A DNA stretch of 36,466 nucleotides from Streptomyces sp. WM6378 (GCF_001279695.1 NZ_LGDD01000338.1:1-36466); one strand, 5' to 3'. Positions 26,871 to 36,251 are shown, numbered from the stretch's first letter. Numbers and translations: made by a program. The notes: generated from the sequence alone by a model not told the origin.

Positions 26871-26904
26871 CCCCCAGGGCACGAGTGACTCGTGCGGGTG
26901 GGGG
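26871..26904 (-). promoter_or_regulatory. Hairpin occluding the ribosome-binding site (copy 2)
   Basis: On the minus strand CCCCCA pairs with TGGGGG, enclosing GCACGAGT-N-ACTCGTGC, a perfect dyad (26879-26895). The 29 bases at 26883-26911 match 22438-22466 at all but one position, far above the similarity of the two coding regions. Confidence 0.55.
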
Positions 26905-27094
26905 CATGTCCTAGTCGGAAGCCTGTCGGGCCGCATTCAGTTCCGGTGATCTTAAGGAACGGCCCAACGCTCAGGTACACCGCCACGGCCGTCGGCCGAA
27001 ACCACAGCCATCATGGCCGGATCACACGGGGCCGCACCCCCAGCAGCTGCCTGCCCGGTTCGTCGCAGCTGCCCCGGATGTCACCGCCCACCGT

Positions 27095-27100
27095 TAGGAT
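27095..27100 (+). promoter_or_regulatory. Candidate -10 box for pglW
   Basis: TAGGAT lies 85 bases before the pglW start, in a locally AT-richer stretch, giving a leader of about 80 bases. I see no convincing -35. Confidence 0.3.
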
Positions 27101-27185
27101 CTCCGGAGAGCTTTCTCTACCGCCGGATGGCCGAGCCGGTCAGCTCTCAGCGCGTAGCGACGAAGTGACGAAGCGGGGGCCGCAC

Positions 27186-30100
27186 ATGCGGGAAGGCCGG
27201 TGGACCACGGTCACCGAGTCCGAGTACGAGCACGAGCACCGGGGCTTGGAGTCCATCCGCGAGAAACTTCCGGACTCCGACCCGTGGCGCGCCTGGTCGA
27301 ACTTCACCTTCACCGCGAACACCGGGCACGTACGAGAGATCGACCTCCTCGTCATCGCCCCCGGCGGCGTCTGCATGATCGAGCTGAAGAACTGGCACGG
27401 CTCTCTGACCAGCGAGAACGGCACCTGGGTCCAGACCACGCCCAACGGTCGCCGTGTCCCGCACGGCAACCCCCTCCACCTGGTCAACAAGAAGGCCAAG
27501 GAGCTGGCGGGGCTGCTCGGCCAGAACGGCAAGCGCGTCTGGGTCGCCGAGGCCGTCTGCTTCACCGCCGACGACCTGCGCGTACGGCTCCCCGCCCACG
27601 ACGAGAACGGCGTGTACACCGTCACCGAGCTGGTGGCGATGCTGAACGAGCCCCCGCGTGACGAACGCCGGCGGATCACCGCCATCGACTCCCGCGAGAT
27701 CAAGACGGCCCTGGAGCGGGTCGGCGTCCGCCCCAGCGACGCCAAGTACAAGGTCGGACCGTACGAGCTGAAGCGGAAGGCCTTCGACTCCGGCGAGACC
27801 TGGGCGGACTACCTGGCCGAGCACACCGAGCTCCCCGAGGTGGCCCGCGTCCGCATCTACCTGCGCGAGCGCGGCTCGGACAGCTCCATCCGGCAGTCCG
27901 TGGAGAGTGCCGCCCGCCGCGAGGCGGCAGTCTTGCGCCGCTTCCGCCACCCCGGCGTCGTCCAGCTCAAGCAGTACGACCCGTCCGGGCATTCCTGGGG
28001 CCCGGCCCTGATCTTCGACTACCACCCGCAGACCCTGCGCCTGGACGAGTACCTCCTCCAGTACGGGGAGAAGCTCGACATCCTCGGCCGCATGGCCCTG
28101 GTCCGCCAGCTCGCCGAGACGATGCGTTCCGCACACTCCAGCCGTATCCACCACCGGGCCCTCGCCGCCCGCTCCGTGCACGTCCTGCCGCGCAACCGCG
28201 GTCGCGACGGGCAGAGCATTGGCGAGGACGCCGCCTGGCTCTCCCCGCACCTGCAGATCTCCGACTGGCAGATCGCCACGCAGCGCAGCGGCACGGGCAG
28301 CTCCGGGCAGGGCATGACCCGCTTCGCCCCGACCGCGCTGTCGGCGATGCACCTGCCGGAGGGCTCCGACCCCTACCTCGCCCCGGAGCTGACCGCCCTC
28401 AACGCCGACCCGGTCTACCTTGACGTCTATGGCCTCGGCGTCCTCACCTACCTCCTCGTCACGGGCAAGGCCCCGGCCGCCAGCCAAGCGGAACTCCTGA
28501 CCCGCCTCGAAGCCGGCGAGGGCCTGCGGCCCAGCTCCCTCGTGGACGGCCTCTCCGAGGACATCGACGACCTGGTGCAGGCGGCCACCGCCTACCGTCC
28601 CGGCCAGCGACTCTCCACCGTCGACGAATTCCTGGAGATGCTGGAGCTCGTAGAGGACTCCCTCACGGCCCCCGCCTCGCCTCCGACCCCGGAAGCCCCC
28701 GAGAAGGACCCGCTCGAAGCCGTCGCAGGCGACGTACTCGGCAGGCGCTGGCAGGTCCGGCGCCGTCTGGGCACCGGCTCGACCAGCCGCGCCTTCCTCG
28801 TACGCGACCTCGAGGCCGAGGCTCGCAAGACGCGCCCCCTGGCCGTCCTCAAGGTGGCGCTCTCCGACAGCCGGGGCGAGATCCTCGCCCATGAGGCGGA
28901 GATCATGGGACGCCTGCGCGCCGACTCCCGTGTCATCCGGCTCGTGGAACCGGAGCCCCTGAAGATCGCCGACCGCACCCTCCTCGCCCTGGAGTACGTG
29001 GGCGACGAGCGGGAGGAGTCCGGCGAGAACGAGGAGTCCGCGGCACCCCGTACCCGCCGCCGCGAGGAGACGGTCGCCCGCCAGCTCCGGGAGAGCGGCC
29101 GACTCCAGATCGACCAGCTGGAGGCCTACGGCGACTACCTCTTCGGCGCCGTCGACTTCCTGGAGGGTGAGAGCGTCTGGCACCGCGACATCAAGCCGGA
29201 CAACATCGCCATCCGCATCCGGCCGAACCGCACCCGCGAGCTCGTCCTCATCGACTTCTCCCTGGCCGGATACCCGGCGAAGGACTACGAAGCCGGCACG
29301 GAGGGCTACCTCGACCCTTTCATCGGAACGCTGACCCGCACCGCCTACGACTCCCACGCCGAGCGGTACGCCGTCGCGGTCACCCTGCACCAAATGGCCT
29401 CGGGCGAGCTCCCCAAGTGGGGTGACGGCTCGGTGCTGCCACGGATGACGGACCCGAAGCAGCACCCGTACCCGACCATCGCGAAGGACGCTCTCGAGCC
29501 GGGTGTGCGCGACGGTCTGGTCGCCTTCTTCGAGAAGGCCCTGCACCGGGACGCCTCCCAGCGGTACCCCGAGCTGAAGCCGATGCGGGACGCCTGGAAA
29601 AAGATCTTCCTGGACGCCTCGCAGATCGTTCCGTCGAGTCACCGTTCCCGCCACCTGGAGCCGACGGAGGACGCTTCCGCCGCTGTCGGCACCTCCGGCG
29701 GCCAGGCCGCCATCGCAGATGCCGAACCGCGGACCGCGGAGCAGCAGCGCGAGCAGCTGGCGGCCGAGGTCACGCGGGACACCCACCTGTCGGCCGCCGG
29801 TCTCACCCCGGCCGCGGAGGCGTTCCTGTACGGACTTGAGGTCACCACGGTCGGTGAACTCCTGGACTACAGCCGCCGCAAGCTCCTCAACGCGCCCGGA
29901 CTGGGTGCGAAGACCCGCAGCGAGGTGCAGCGCCGCCAGCGGGAGTGGGGCGAGCGCCTGCGCGAAACTCCGATGTCGCCGCTCACCCCGCGGGGCCGGG
30001 CGGAGGCCAAGGAGGAACTGGCCCAGCTGTCCGCCACGGAGTCGGCGCTGCTCGGCCCGCTGGCCACCGGGGCCGGTGCCAGCGGCCTGACCAGCTCCGC

Positions 30101-31841
30101 ACTGCGGGCCGTCAGCCTGGATACCCTGGCCACGATCTTCGTCCCGGAGCTCAACAACAACCGCTCAAACCACAGCAAGGTGGAGACGGTCCGACTCCTC
30201 CTGCGCCTGCCGAACGCCCACGGCGACCTCCCGGACATCGGGGTCTGGCCGAAGCAGAAGGACGTGGCGGACGCCCTCGGCCTGTCTGCCGGCCGCATCC
30301 CGCAGCTCCTCAAGGAGGAGCGCAAGCGCTGGAAGAAGCACCCGGCGGTGCAGGCGCTGCGCGCCGAGATCATGGACCTTCTCTCCGACCTGGGCCGGGT
30401 CGCCTCGGCCGTCGAGATCGCCGACGCACTCGCCGTACGCCGTGGTACGCAGCTGGCGGAACGCGAGCAGCGACGAGCCCTCGCGCTGGCGGCCGTACGG
30501 GCCGTGGTGGAGGTGGAGCAACTGGACCCGGAGGAAGCCGAGTTCCAGCAGCAGCCCAACCGCAAGGCCACGGAAGAGGCTCTGGGTGCGGGCCTGCTGG
30601 CCCTGGACGTCCGCGAGGACGACGCGCCGGACACCCCGACGGCCCCCGGCCTGCTCGACTACGCCACCCGCCTGGGCAAGACGGCCGACCGCCTGGCGCG
30701 CCTGGAAACCCTCCCCACAGCTACCACGGTCCTGAGCGAGCTGGGCGCCCTCACCCCTCCCCCGGGTTCGGTGGAATGGGACGAGCGCCGCCTGGTGGAA
30801 CTGGCGGCGGCCGCCTCCCTCAACGCGGCGGCGACGCCCCGCCTGGAGATCTACCCGCGCGACCTGTCCCTCGTCCGGGCGCTGCGCCTCACCCAGGCCG
30901 GCCTGGTCCGCCTCATCCCGAACGTCCCGGAGGCTCGCCAGCCCGGCGTCACCGGCGAGGACGTCCACGAACGCGTCCGCGCCCGCTTCCCGGAACTGGC
31001 CCTGCCCGACGCCCGCGGCGGCTTCACCCACGACCTCCCGACAGCCGGCCCCCTGACGAAGGCCCTCCGCGACGCAGGGTTCGACCTCACCCTGTCCACC
31101 CGCGAGGACACGAAGACCCTGCGCTACCTCCCAACCCGGATGGACAGCGCGTCCAGCTACCTGACCACGGGCGCCTGGCGCCAGGCCACCGACCCGGGCG
31201 CGGTGACCCTCTACGCGGACGACCCGGTCCTGGCGGGCGCCGTCCGCGCGAAGGAACGCCTGGCAGCTTCCGCCCGCCGCGACGGTTACCGCGTCCTCAC
31301 CGTCCACCACCACCGCCCGGAAGAAGCGACGCGCGCCCTGGCCGCGACCCCCATCAACGCCCAGGCCGTCTCGGTGACGGCCCTGTTCCTGGAGGCGATG
31401 CACGTGCTCGCACCGGAGGGCTCGAAGCCGACGTGGGAAACCCTCCTCAAGGCGGACGTGGCGGAGGCGGGCTCGCGGGGCGCGATGAAGTTCGCGGAGT
31501 ACGCCCGCACGGCATGGGGCATGGTGGAGCCCCAAATCCGCGGCCTCCTGACCCCCACTGCCGGCACCGGCCCGGTCCTCCTGACGGAGGCCGCGGCCTT
31601 CGCCCGCTACGACGCGATGGGCGTACTGGACCGCCTAGCGGAAGCAGCCCGCCAGGGCGGCCGCGGCCTGTGGCTGCTGGTCCCGCAGGGCGACCCGGCG
31701 CGGGAGCCGAAGCTGAGCCAGGTCGCGGTGGCGTACCAGGCCGGGCTGGGCGAGTGGATCGAACTTCCGGACTCATGGGTCAAGGACCCGAGTACGAGCA
31801 AGACAGCAGCAACTGACGGAACCGAGGGAGACACCAAGTGA
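27186..31841 (+). CDS. pglW: BREX-2/Pgl serine/threonine kinase PglW
   Basis: A 1551-residue protein matching PglW of the Streptomyces Pgl phage-resistance system in size and layout. Residues 40-150 are a NERD nuclease-related domain (D53 in EIDLLVIAPGG, E66-x-K68 in IELKNW). A first kinase fold (about 215-490) looks dead: HRA at 323-325 replaces HRD, and SDW replaces DFG. A second kinase (about 515-815) is intact, with GTGSTSRAFLV, HRDIKPDN at 666-673 and D690 in IDFSLAG. Residues about 865-920 resemble the RNA polymerase alpha C-terminal helix-hairpin-helix domain, and another helix-turn-helix follows. ATG 27186 follows CGGGGGC. Its stop overlaps the pglX start (GTGA). Confidence 0.93.
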   Translation: MREGRWTTVTESEYEHEHRGLESIREKLPDSDPWRAWSNFTFTANTGHVREIDLLVIAPGGVCMIELKNWHGSLTSENGTWVQTTPNGRRVPHGNPLHLVNKKAKELAGLLGQNGKRVWVAEAVCFTADDLRVRLPAHDENGVYTVTELVAMLNEPPRDERRRITAIDSREIKTALERVGVRPSDAKYKVGPYELKRKAFDSGETWADYLAEHTELPEVARVRIYLRERGSDSSIRQSVESAARREAAVLRRFRHPGVVQLKQYDPSGHSWGPALIFDYHPQTLRLDEYLLQYGEKLDILGRMALVRQLAETMRSAHSSRIHHRALAARSVHVLPRNRGRDGQSIGEDAAWLSPHLQISDWQIATQRSGTGSSGQGMTRFAPTALSAMHLPEGSDPYLAPELTALNADPVYLDVYGLGVLTYLLVTGKAPAASQAELLTRLEAGEGLRPSSLVDGLSEDIDDLVQAATAYRPGQRLSTVDEFLEMLELVEDSLTAPASPPTPEAPEKDPLEAVAGDVLGRRWQVRRRLGTGSTSRAFLVRDLEAEARKTRPLAVLKVALSDSRGEILAHEAEIMGRLRADSRVIRLVEPEPLKIADRTLLALEYVGDEREESGENEESAAPRTRRREETVARQLRESGRLQIDQLEAYGDYLFGAVDFLEGESVWHRDIKPDNIAIRIRPNRTRELVLIDFSLAGYPAKDYEAGTEGYLDPFIGTLTRTAYDSHAERYAVAVTLHQMASGELPKWGDGSVLPRMTDPKQHPYPTIAKDALEPGVRDGLVAFFEKALHRDASQRYPELKPMRDAWKKIFLDASQIVPSSHRSRHLEPTEDASAAVGTSGGQAAIADAEPRTAEQQREQLAAEVTRDTHLSAAGLTPAAEAFLYGLEVTTVGELLDYSRRKLLNAPGLGAKTRSEVQRRQREWGERLRETPMSPLTPRGRAEAKEELAQLSATESALLGPLATGAGASGLTSSALRAVSLDTLATIFVPELNNNRSNHSKVETVRLLLRLPNAHGDLPDIGVWPKQKDVADALGLSAGRIPQLLKEERKRWKKHPAVQALRAEIMDLLSDLGRVASAVEIADALAVRRGTQLAEREQRRALALAAVRAVVEVEQLDPEEAEFQQQPNRKATEEALGAGLLALDVREDDAPDTPTAPGLLDYATRLGKTADRLARLETLPTATTVLSELGALTPPPGSVEWDERRLVELAAAASLNAAATPRLEIYPRDLSLVRALRLTQAGLVRLIPNVPEARQPGVTGEDVHERVRARFPELALPDARGGFTHDLPTAGPLTKALRDAGFDLTLSTREDTKTLRYLPTRMDSASSYLTTGAWRQATDPGAVTLYADDPVLAGAVRAKERLAASARRDGYRVLTVHHHRPEEATRALAATPINAQAVSVTALFLEAMHVLAPEGSKPTWETLLKADVAEAGSRGAMKFAEYARTAWGMVEPQIRGLLTPTAGTGPVLLTEAAAFARYDAMGVLDRLAEAARQGGRGLWLLVPQGDPAREPKLSQVAVAYQAGLGEWIELPDSWVKDPSTSKTAATDGTEGDTK

Positions 31842-34800
31842 TCGACCGCAAGGCCCTGTTGAACGACCTGAAGCAGCAGGTCAAAGCGGTCGAGACAGAC
31901 CTCGCCAAGCAGGTCAAGGCCGTGGCGGAGGTAGGCACCCGCCTGCGCGCCGAATACGACCAGGCCCGCAAGCTGGGCCGCACGGCGGCAACGTGGAACT
32001 CCTGGCTGGACGAGCGGGTCACCCAGGTCGCGGTGGCCTGGGTCCTGGGCACGGTCTTCGTCCGCTTCTGCGAAGACAACGAACTCATCCCGGAGCCGTA
32101 CCTGACGGCCCCCGACCCGGACCGCCGCGACCTGGCGCTGGCCCGGTACGAGGAGTACGTGGCGAAGGACGCCGACCCGACCTTCCGCGGCTGGCTGGAA
32201 CGCGCTTTCGCCGACCTGGGCGCCGGCCAGGCTGGCCGCCTCCTCTTCGACCGCAAGCACAACCCCCTCTTCCAGATCCCGCTGTCGCACGATGGCGCGC
32301 GGGATCTGATCGCGTTCTGGCGCGAGCGCGACGAAGCGGGAGTCCTGGTCCACGACTTCACGGACAAGCTGAACGAGGACGGCACGGAGGGCTGGGACAC
32401 GCGCTTCCTGGGCGACCTGTACCAAGACCTGAGCGAGGCGGCGCGAAAGACATACGCGCTCCTCCAGACCCCGGAGTTCGTAGAGGAGTTCATCCTCGAC
32501 CGGACGATGGACCCAGCGGTCCGCGAGTTCGGCTACGAGGGCCTGAAGATGATCGACCCGACGTGCGGGTCAGGCCACTTCGTCCTGGGCGCGTTCCGGC
32601 GACTGGTGCGGCTGTGGGGCGAGGGGCAGCCAGGCAAGGATGTGCACGAGCGAGTGCGGGCTGCACTGGACTCAGTGCATGGCGTCGATCTGAATCCCTT
32701 CGCGGTGGCTATTGCCCGGTTCCGGTTGCTGGTCGCCGCGATGGCCGCCAGCGGGGTCCAAACGATGATGGAGGCCGCGAAGTATGAGTGGCCGTTGCAC
32801 TTGGCAGCCGGTGACTCGCTGATCAAGCACCGGCACCACCAAGGAAGCCTATTCGAGGGCTCGGAACCCGAAGGGGCCGACGAGCTGGCTGACTTTAAGT
32901 ACATGACAGAGGACGTGCACGAGCACCCCGGGATCCTCCGCCAAGGGCGCTACCACGTTGTGGTGGGAAATCCGCCCTACATCACAGTGAAAGACAAGAA
33001 GCTCAACGAACTGTATCGAGGCCTATACAGCGCATGCGCCGGTAAGTACGCGTTGTCCGTTCCGTTCGCGCAGCGCTTCTTCGAACTAGCTCAGGTGGGC
33101 GACGCCGAGAGCGGATGCGGCTTCGGTATGGTCGGCCAGATCACCGCAAATTCCTTCATGAAGCGAGAGTTCGGCACCAAGCTAATTGAGGCGTATTTCG
33201 GTCACGAAGTGGAATTGACTGAAGTAGTCGACACCTCAGGGGCCTTCATTCCCGGTCACGGCACACCCACAGTGATCCTCGTAGGGAAGCAGCGCAGCGG
33301 TACCACACGATCCCAGACAATTCGAACTGTGCGAGGCATTCAGGGAGAGCCCGGAGCTCCTGAGCACGCAGAAGAGGGCAAGGTCTGGCAGGCCATCGTC
33401 CAACAGATTGACGAACCCGGTTCGGTGAGCCAGTGGGTTTCGGTCGACGACCTTGAACGCGCACGCTACTTCGGCAAACAACCTTGGATCCTAACCGCTG
33501 GCGGCCTAGAGATGGTCGAACAGCTAAACGCTGCTTCCACAGGAAGACTGTCAGGCCCCGCAGAGTCCATCGGTTTCGCCGCAATCACTGGGGACGACGA
33601 ATATTTTGTTCTGCCGCACCCATTGGCCACCTGGCTCCGCCGCCGCAACACGCCTCGCCGCTCCTTCGCCACAGGAGATCAGGTTCGCGACTGGGAATGC
33701 CTACGTGTCGCCGATGCAATTTTCCCATCCGCCGCAAATCCCACCGAACGGAGGGAACTAGAGGAAAGAATCCTGTGGCAAGGACGTCAGATTCTTCGCA
33801 ATGGACTCATGTTCTCTACAACCAAGGAGCAACGAGGCCTCCCGTGGTCCAATTACGCCTACCATCACGAAGGTCGACTTAGCGCCAAATTCTTGATCAC
33901 CTTCCCCTTCGTGGCGACACACAATCACTTCGCTCTCGGTCGCGGAGATCTCGTTTTCAACCGTCACGCCCCCGTGATCAAATTGAGCGACGACGCAGGC
34001 GAAGAAGAATACCTCCAACTCCTTGGGCTACTCAATAGTTCCACCTCCTGCTTCTGGCTTCAGCAGGTTTCGCACAACAAGGGAGAGGGGGGTGGTGCTC
34101 GCGTCGACGCAGGCTACGCGGCAATGGGGAGCGAGGCCTGGAAGAATTCCTTCGAATTCACTGGCACGAAATTGCAGCAGTTCCCCCTGCCTGCACGCTA
34201 CCCTCGCGCCTTCGGGTCTGCCCTGGACAGCATCGCCCAGCAAGTTGCCGCGACCAGCCCGACCGCAGTTGCGGCTAAGGCGACGCCGACCGCGGCTGCC
34301 CTCCGTGACGCCTGCGCTACTTGGCACTCAACCCGAGCCCGCGCAATCGCCCTGCAAGAGGAATTGGACTGGCAGGTCTACGCTCTTTACAACCTCCATT
34401 CCGAAGATCTTCGCGCCTCTGAGGACCCCACTAGCTACACCATCCCTGCTCTCGCTCTTGGTGAGCGGGCCTTCGAGATCGCTCTCGCTCGCCGAGTCGC
34501 CCTCGGCGAGGCTAGCGATGAGTGGTTCAAGCGACACGGTTCAACGCCCATCACTCAGATTCCATCCCGTTGGCCCGCCCACTACCGGGAGGTAGTTCAG
34601 AAGCGAATCGACGCCATCGAGTCAATTCGTGCCATCGGCATGATCGAGCGGCCGGAGTTCAAGCGGCGCTGGAAGTCCGAGGGGTGGGATGCCCTTCAGG
34701 AACAGGCCCTCCGCACCTGGCTGCTCGACCGGGTCGAGAACCGGGATCACTGGTTCGACGAGAACGGGATGCCCGCCCTCGTCAGCCTCTCCCGGGTCAC

Positions 34801-35467
34801 CGATGTTCTCTCCCGCGATGAGGACTTCGTTTCCGTCGCCAAGATCTACGCGCCCCGCAAGGAACTGCCTGCCGTCGTCGCCGAGCTGATGACCGACGAG
34901 CACGTTCCGTTCCTGCCCGCGCTGCGCTACAAGCCCTCCGGACTGAGGAAGCGCGAGGGATGGGAGCACGTGTGGGCCCTCCAGCGGCAGGAGGATGCCG
35001 CCCCCGACGAGCCGGCCAAGCGGAAGATCCGGGACACGATTCCCGTACCGCCGAAGTACACCTCGGCGGACTTCCTGCGGCCCTCCTATTGGAAGGCCCG
35101 CGGCAAGCTGGACGTGCCCAAGGAGCGGTTCATCTCGTACGGGCAGACCAACACCCCCACGCCCGACCTCTACGGCTGGGCCGGCTGGGACCACCGGGAG
35201 CAGGCGTACGCGCTCGACGCATACATCGCCTCCCACGAGGCGCTGACCTCCGAGGAGCTGACGCCGTTCCTCGCCGGGCTGCTGGAACTCCAGCCGTGGC
35301 TTGAGCAGTGGCACGACGAGTTCGACTCGAACTTCGGCGCTTCGCCGGCCGCGTTCTTCCGGGGTGACCGGCAGATGGTGCAGGGCGAACACGGGCTAAC
35401 CGACGACGACCTGCGTGCGTGGCGCCCGGCCGCCGCGACCCGAGGACGACGCACCACCAAGAAGTAG
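31838..35467 (+). CDS. pglX: BREX-2/Pgl adenine-specific DNA methyltransferase PglX
   Basis: A 1209-residue N6-adenine methyltransferase, full length for PglX. The SAM-binding motif I is DPTCGSGHF (240-248) and the catalytic motif IV is NPPY (378-381). The N-terminal 200 residues are helical, and the long C-terminal half should hold the target-recognition and interaction domains. PglX works with PglW, PglY and PglZ to block phages; in S. coelicolor the toxic methyltransferase is held in check by PglZ. It starts with GTG inside the pglW stop. Bases from about 32650 to 34660 are clearly lower in GC and use different codons from both ends, a sign of mosaic origin. Confidence 0.95.
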   Translation: MIDRKALLNDLKQQVKAVETDLAKQVKAVAEVGTRLRAEYDQARKLGRTAATWNSWLDERVTQVAVAWVLGTVFVRFCEDNELIPEPYLTAPDPDRRDLALARYEEYVAKDADPTFRGWLERAFADLGAGQAGRLLFDRKHNPLFQIPLSHDGARDLIAFWRERDEAGVLVHDFTDKLNEDGTEGWDTRFLGDLYQDLSEAARKTYALLQTPEFVEEFILDRTMDPAVREFGYEGLKMIDPTCGSGHFVLGAFRRLVRLWGEGQPGKDVHERVRAALDSVHGVDLNPFAVAIARFRLLVAAMAASGVQTMMEAAKYEWPLHLAAGDSLIKHRHHQGSLFEGSEPEGADELADFKYMTEDVHEHPGILRQGRYHVVVGNPPYITVKDKKLNELYRGLYSACAGKYALSVPFAQRFFELAQVGDAESGCGFGMVGQITANSFMKREFGTKLIEAYFGHEVELTEVVDTSGAFIPGHGTPTVILVGKQRSGTTRSQTIRTVRGIQGEPGAPEHAEEGKVWQAIVQQIDEPGSVSQWVSVDDLERARYFGKQPWILTAGGLEMVEQLNAASTGRLSGPAESIGFAAITGDDEYFVLPHPLATWLRRRNTPRRSFATGDQVRDWECLRVADAIFPSAANPTERRELEERILWQGRQILRNGLMFSTTKEQRGLPWSNYAYHHEGRLSAKFLITFPFVATHNHFALGRGDLVFNRHAPVIKLSDDAGEEEYLQLLGLLNSSTSCFWLQQVSHNKGEGGGARVDAGYAAMGSEAWKNSFEFTGTKLQQFPLPARYPRAFGSALDSIAQQVAATSPTAVAAKATPTAAALRDACATWHSTRARAIALQEELDWQVYALYNLHSEDLRASEDPTSYTIPALALGERAFEIALARRVALGEASDEWFKRHGSTPITQIPSRWPAHYREVVQKRIDAIESIRAIGMIERPEFKRRWKSEGWDALQEQALRTWLLDRVENRDHWFDENGMPALVSLSRVTDVLSRDEDFVSVAKIYAPRKELPAVVAELMTDEHVPFLPALRYKPSGLRKREGWEHVWALQRQEDAAPDEPAKRKIRDTIPVPPKYTSADFLRPSYWKARGKLDVPKERFISYGQTNTPTPDLYGWAGWDHREQAYALDAYIASHEALTSEELTPFLAGLLELQPWLEQWHDEFDSNFGASPAAFFRGDRQMVQGEHGLTDDDLRAWRPAAATRGRRTTKK

Positions 35468-35475
35468 ACCCTCTA

Positions 35476-35526
35476 ACAACAGCACGTCCTCCGACAACCC
35501 AGGGGTCTCGGAGGACGTGCTGTTGT
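35476..35526. terminator. Bidirectional terminator after pglX
   Basis: A 19-base perfect stem (35476-35494 with 35508-35526) around a 13-base loop sits between the pglX stop and the convergent DUF397 gene. Confidence 0.85.
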
Positions 35527-35535
35527 GGTCGCTCC

Positions 35536-35745
35536 TCAACCGGGCAGTTGGTAGTCCTTGACGGCGATGACGAAGGCCGACCAGCCGCCCGCGGGGAATA
35601 GGAGCACCGGACCGTGCGGGTCCTTGCCGTCCCTCACGGGGACGACACTGCCGAAGTCGTGGCAGACCTCGACGCACGCACCGCCACCCGAGCTGCTTCT
35701 CGAGCTTTTGCGCCAACGCGCGGAGCTCAGGTCGATGGATTGCAT
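35536..35745 (-). CDS. DUF397 domain protein
   Basis: A 69-residue DUF397 protein with the typical order: WRKSSRSSSGGGACVEVC, then VVPVRDGKDPHGPVLLFP and WSAFVIAVK. In Streptomyces these small proteins are nearly always partnered with an upstream Scr1-type helix-turn-helix regulator in an abundant paralogous family linked to differentiation (the WhiJ/BldB-type loci). Its start overlaps the end of the regulator gene by 19 bases. Confidence 0.92.
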   Translation of the reverse strand: MQSIDLSSARWRKSSRSSSGGGACVEVCHDFGSVVPVRDGKDPHGPVLLFPAGGWSAFVIAVKDYQLPG

Positions 35746-36251
35746 GATGCTGCCTCCAACATGCCGAGGATGAACTTCCGCGACTCCGCCGGGGGAAGGG
35801 CCATGTCGCCAACCGCGTCGTAGGAACGTTGCAGCCGCTCCACCAACCCGTTTTCGTCAATAAGGTCGCCCCGGTAGGCGTTCTCCGTATACGCCACCGT
35901 GCGCCCATCAGGCTGTCGCAGGAACGAAAGATCCGTGCTGTCGAGCCCATGCAGCCCGGCGCTGAACGGCAACACATGCACCGCCACATTGGGCCGCAAT
36001 GCCAACTCGGCAACGTGCTCCAGCTGCTCCCGCCATACCTGGTCATCCTGCATGGCCGTCCGCAGCGCGGTCTCCGAGAGGATCGTCCGGAATGGGAGTG
36101 CGCCCTCCCCCTCCAATAGCTCTTGCCGCCCCAGCCGCTCCCCCGGCTGCCGCAGGCTCGTCCCGCTCTCCGCCCTCAGCTGCCGCAGCTCCTCCGCGAA
36201 CCGCTGCCGTGGCTCCTTGCTGCGGCCCGTAACCACCCGGCGTGGTGGCAT
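35727..36251 (-). CDS. Scr1/DUF5753-type regulator with large internal deletion
   Basis: A 174-residue protein whose ends match Scr1-family regulators, which are normally about 280 residues. Residues 1-40 (MPPRRVVTGRSKEPRQRFAE, then LRAESGTSLRQPGERLG) are the start of the helix-turn-helix domain. From about residue 42 (RQELLEGEGALPFRTILSE, then NVAVHVLPFSAGLHGLDSTD) it is the C-terminal part of DUF5753. The recognition helix and about 100 residues are missing without loss of frame, apparently joined within a short ERLG/RVGR-like similarity. The ATG has a good GGAGGGG site. It probably cannot bind DNA in the usual way. Confidence 0.8.
   Translation of the reverse strand: MPPRRVVTGRSKEPRQRFAEELRQLRAESGTSLRQPGERLGRQELLEGEGALPFRTILSETALRTAMQDDQVWREQLEHVAELALRPNVAVHVLPFSAGLHGLDSTDLSFLRQPDGRTVAYTENAYRGDLIDENGLVERLQRSYDAVGDMALPPAESRKFILGMLEAASCNPST

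Larger units (their letters stand above)
26862..27185. other. Divergent regulatory gap, nuclease-helicase 2 / pglW
   Basis: These 324 bases have no gene. The left part is the leader of the minus-strand gene, with its hairpin and a TAAGAT -10-like box (complement of 26949-26954). The right part carries the pglW promoter candidate. Confidence 0.55.

Noticed and set aside
22438..26911. The 29-base inverted copies as terminal repeats of a transposon
   Set aside because: Similarity continues outside the 29 bases into the promoter-like part of both genes, and each copy lies at the same position before a start codon, so a duplicated leader explains it better. No transposase is enclosed.
27147..29786. 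Long antisense reading frame across pglW (879 codons)
   Set aside because: Same cause: GC-driven absence of stops opposite a clear multi-domain kinase gene.
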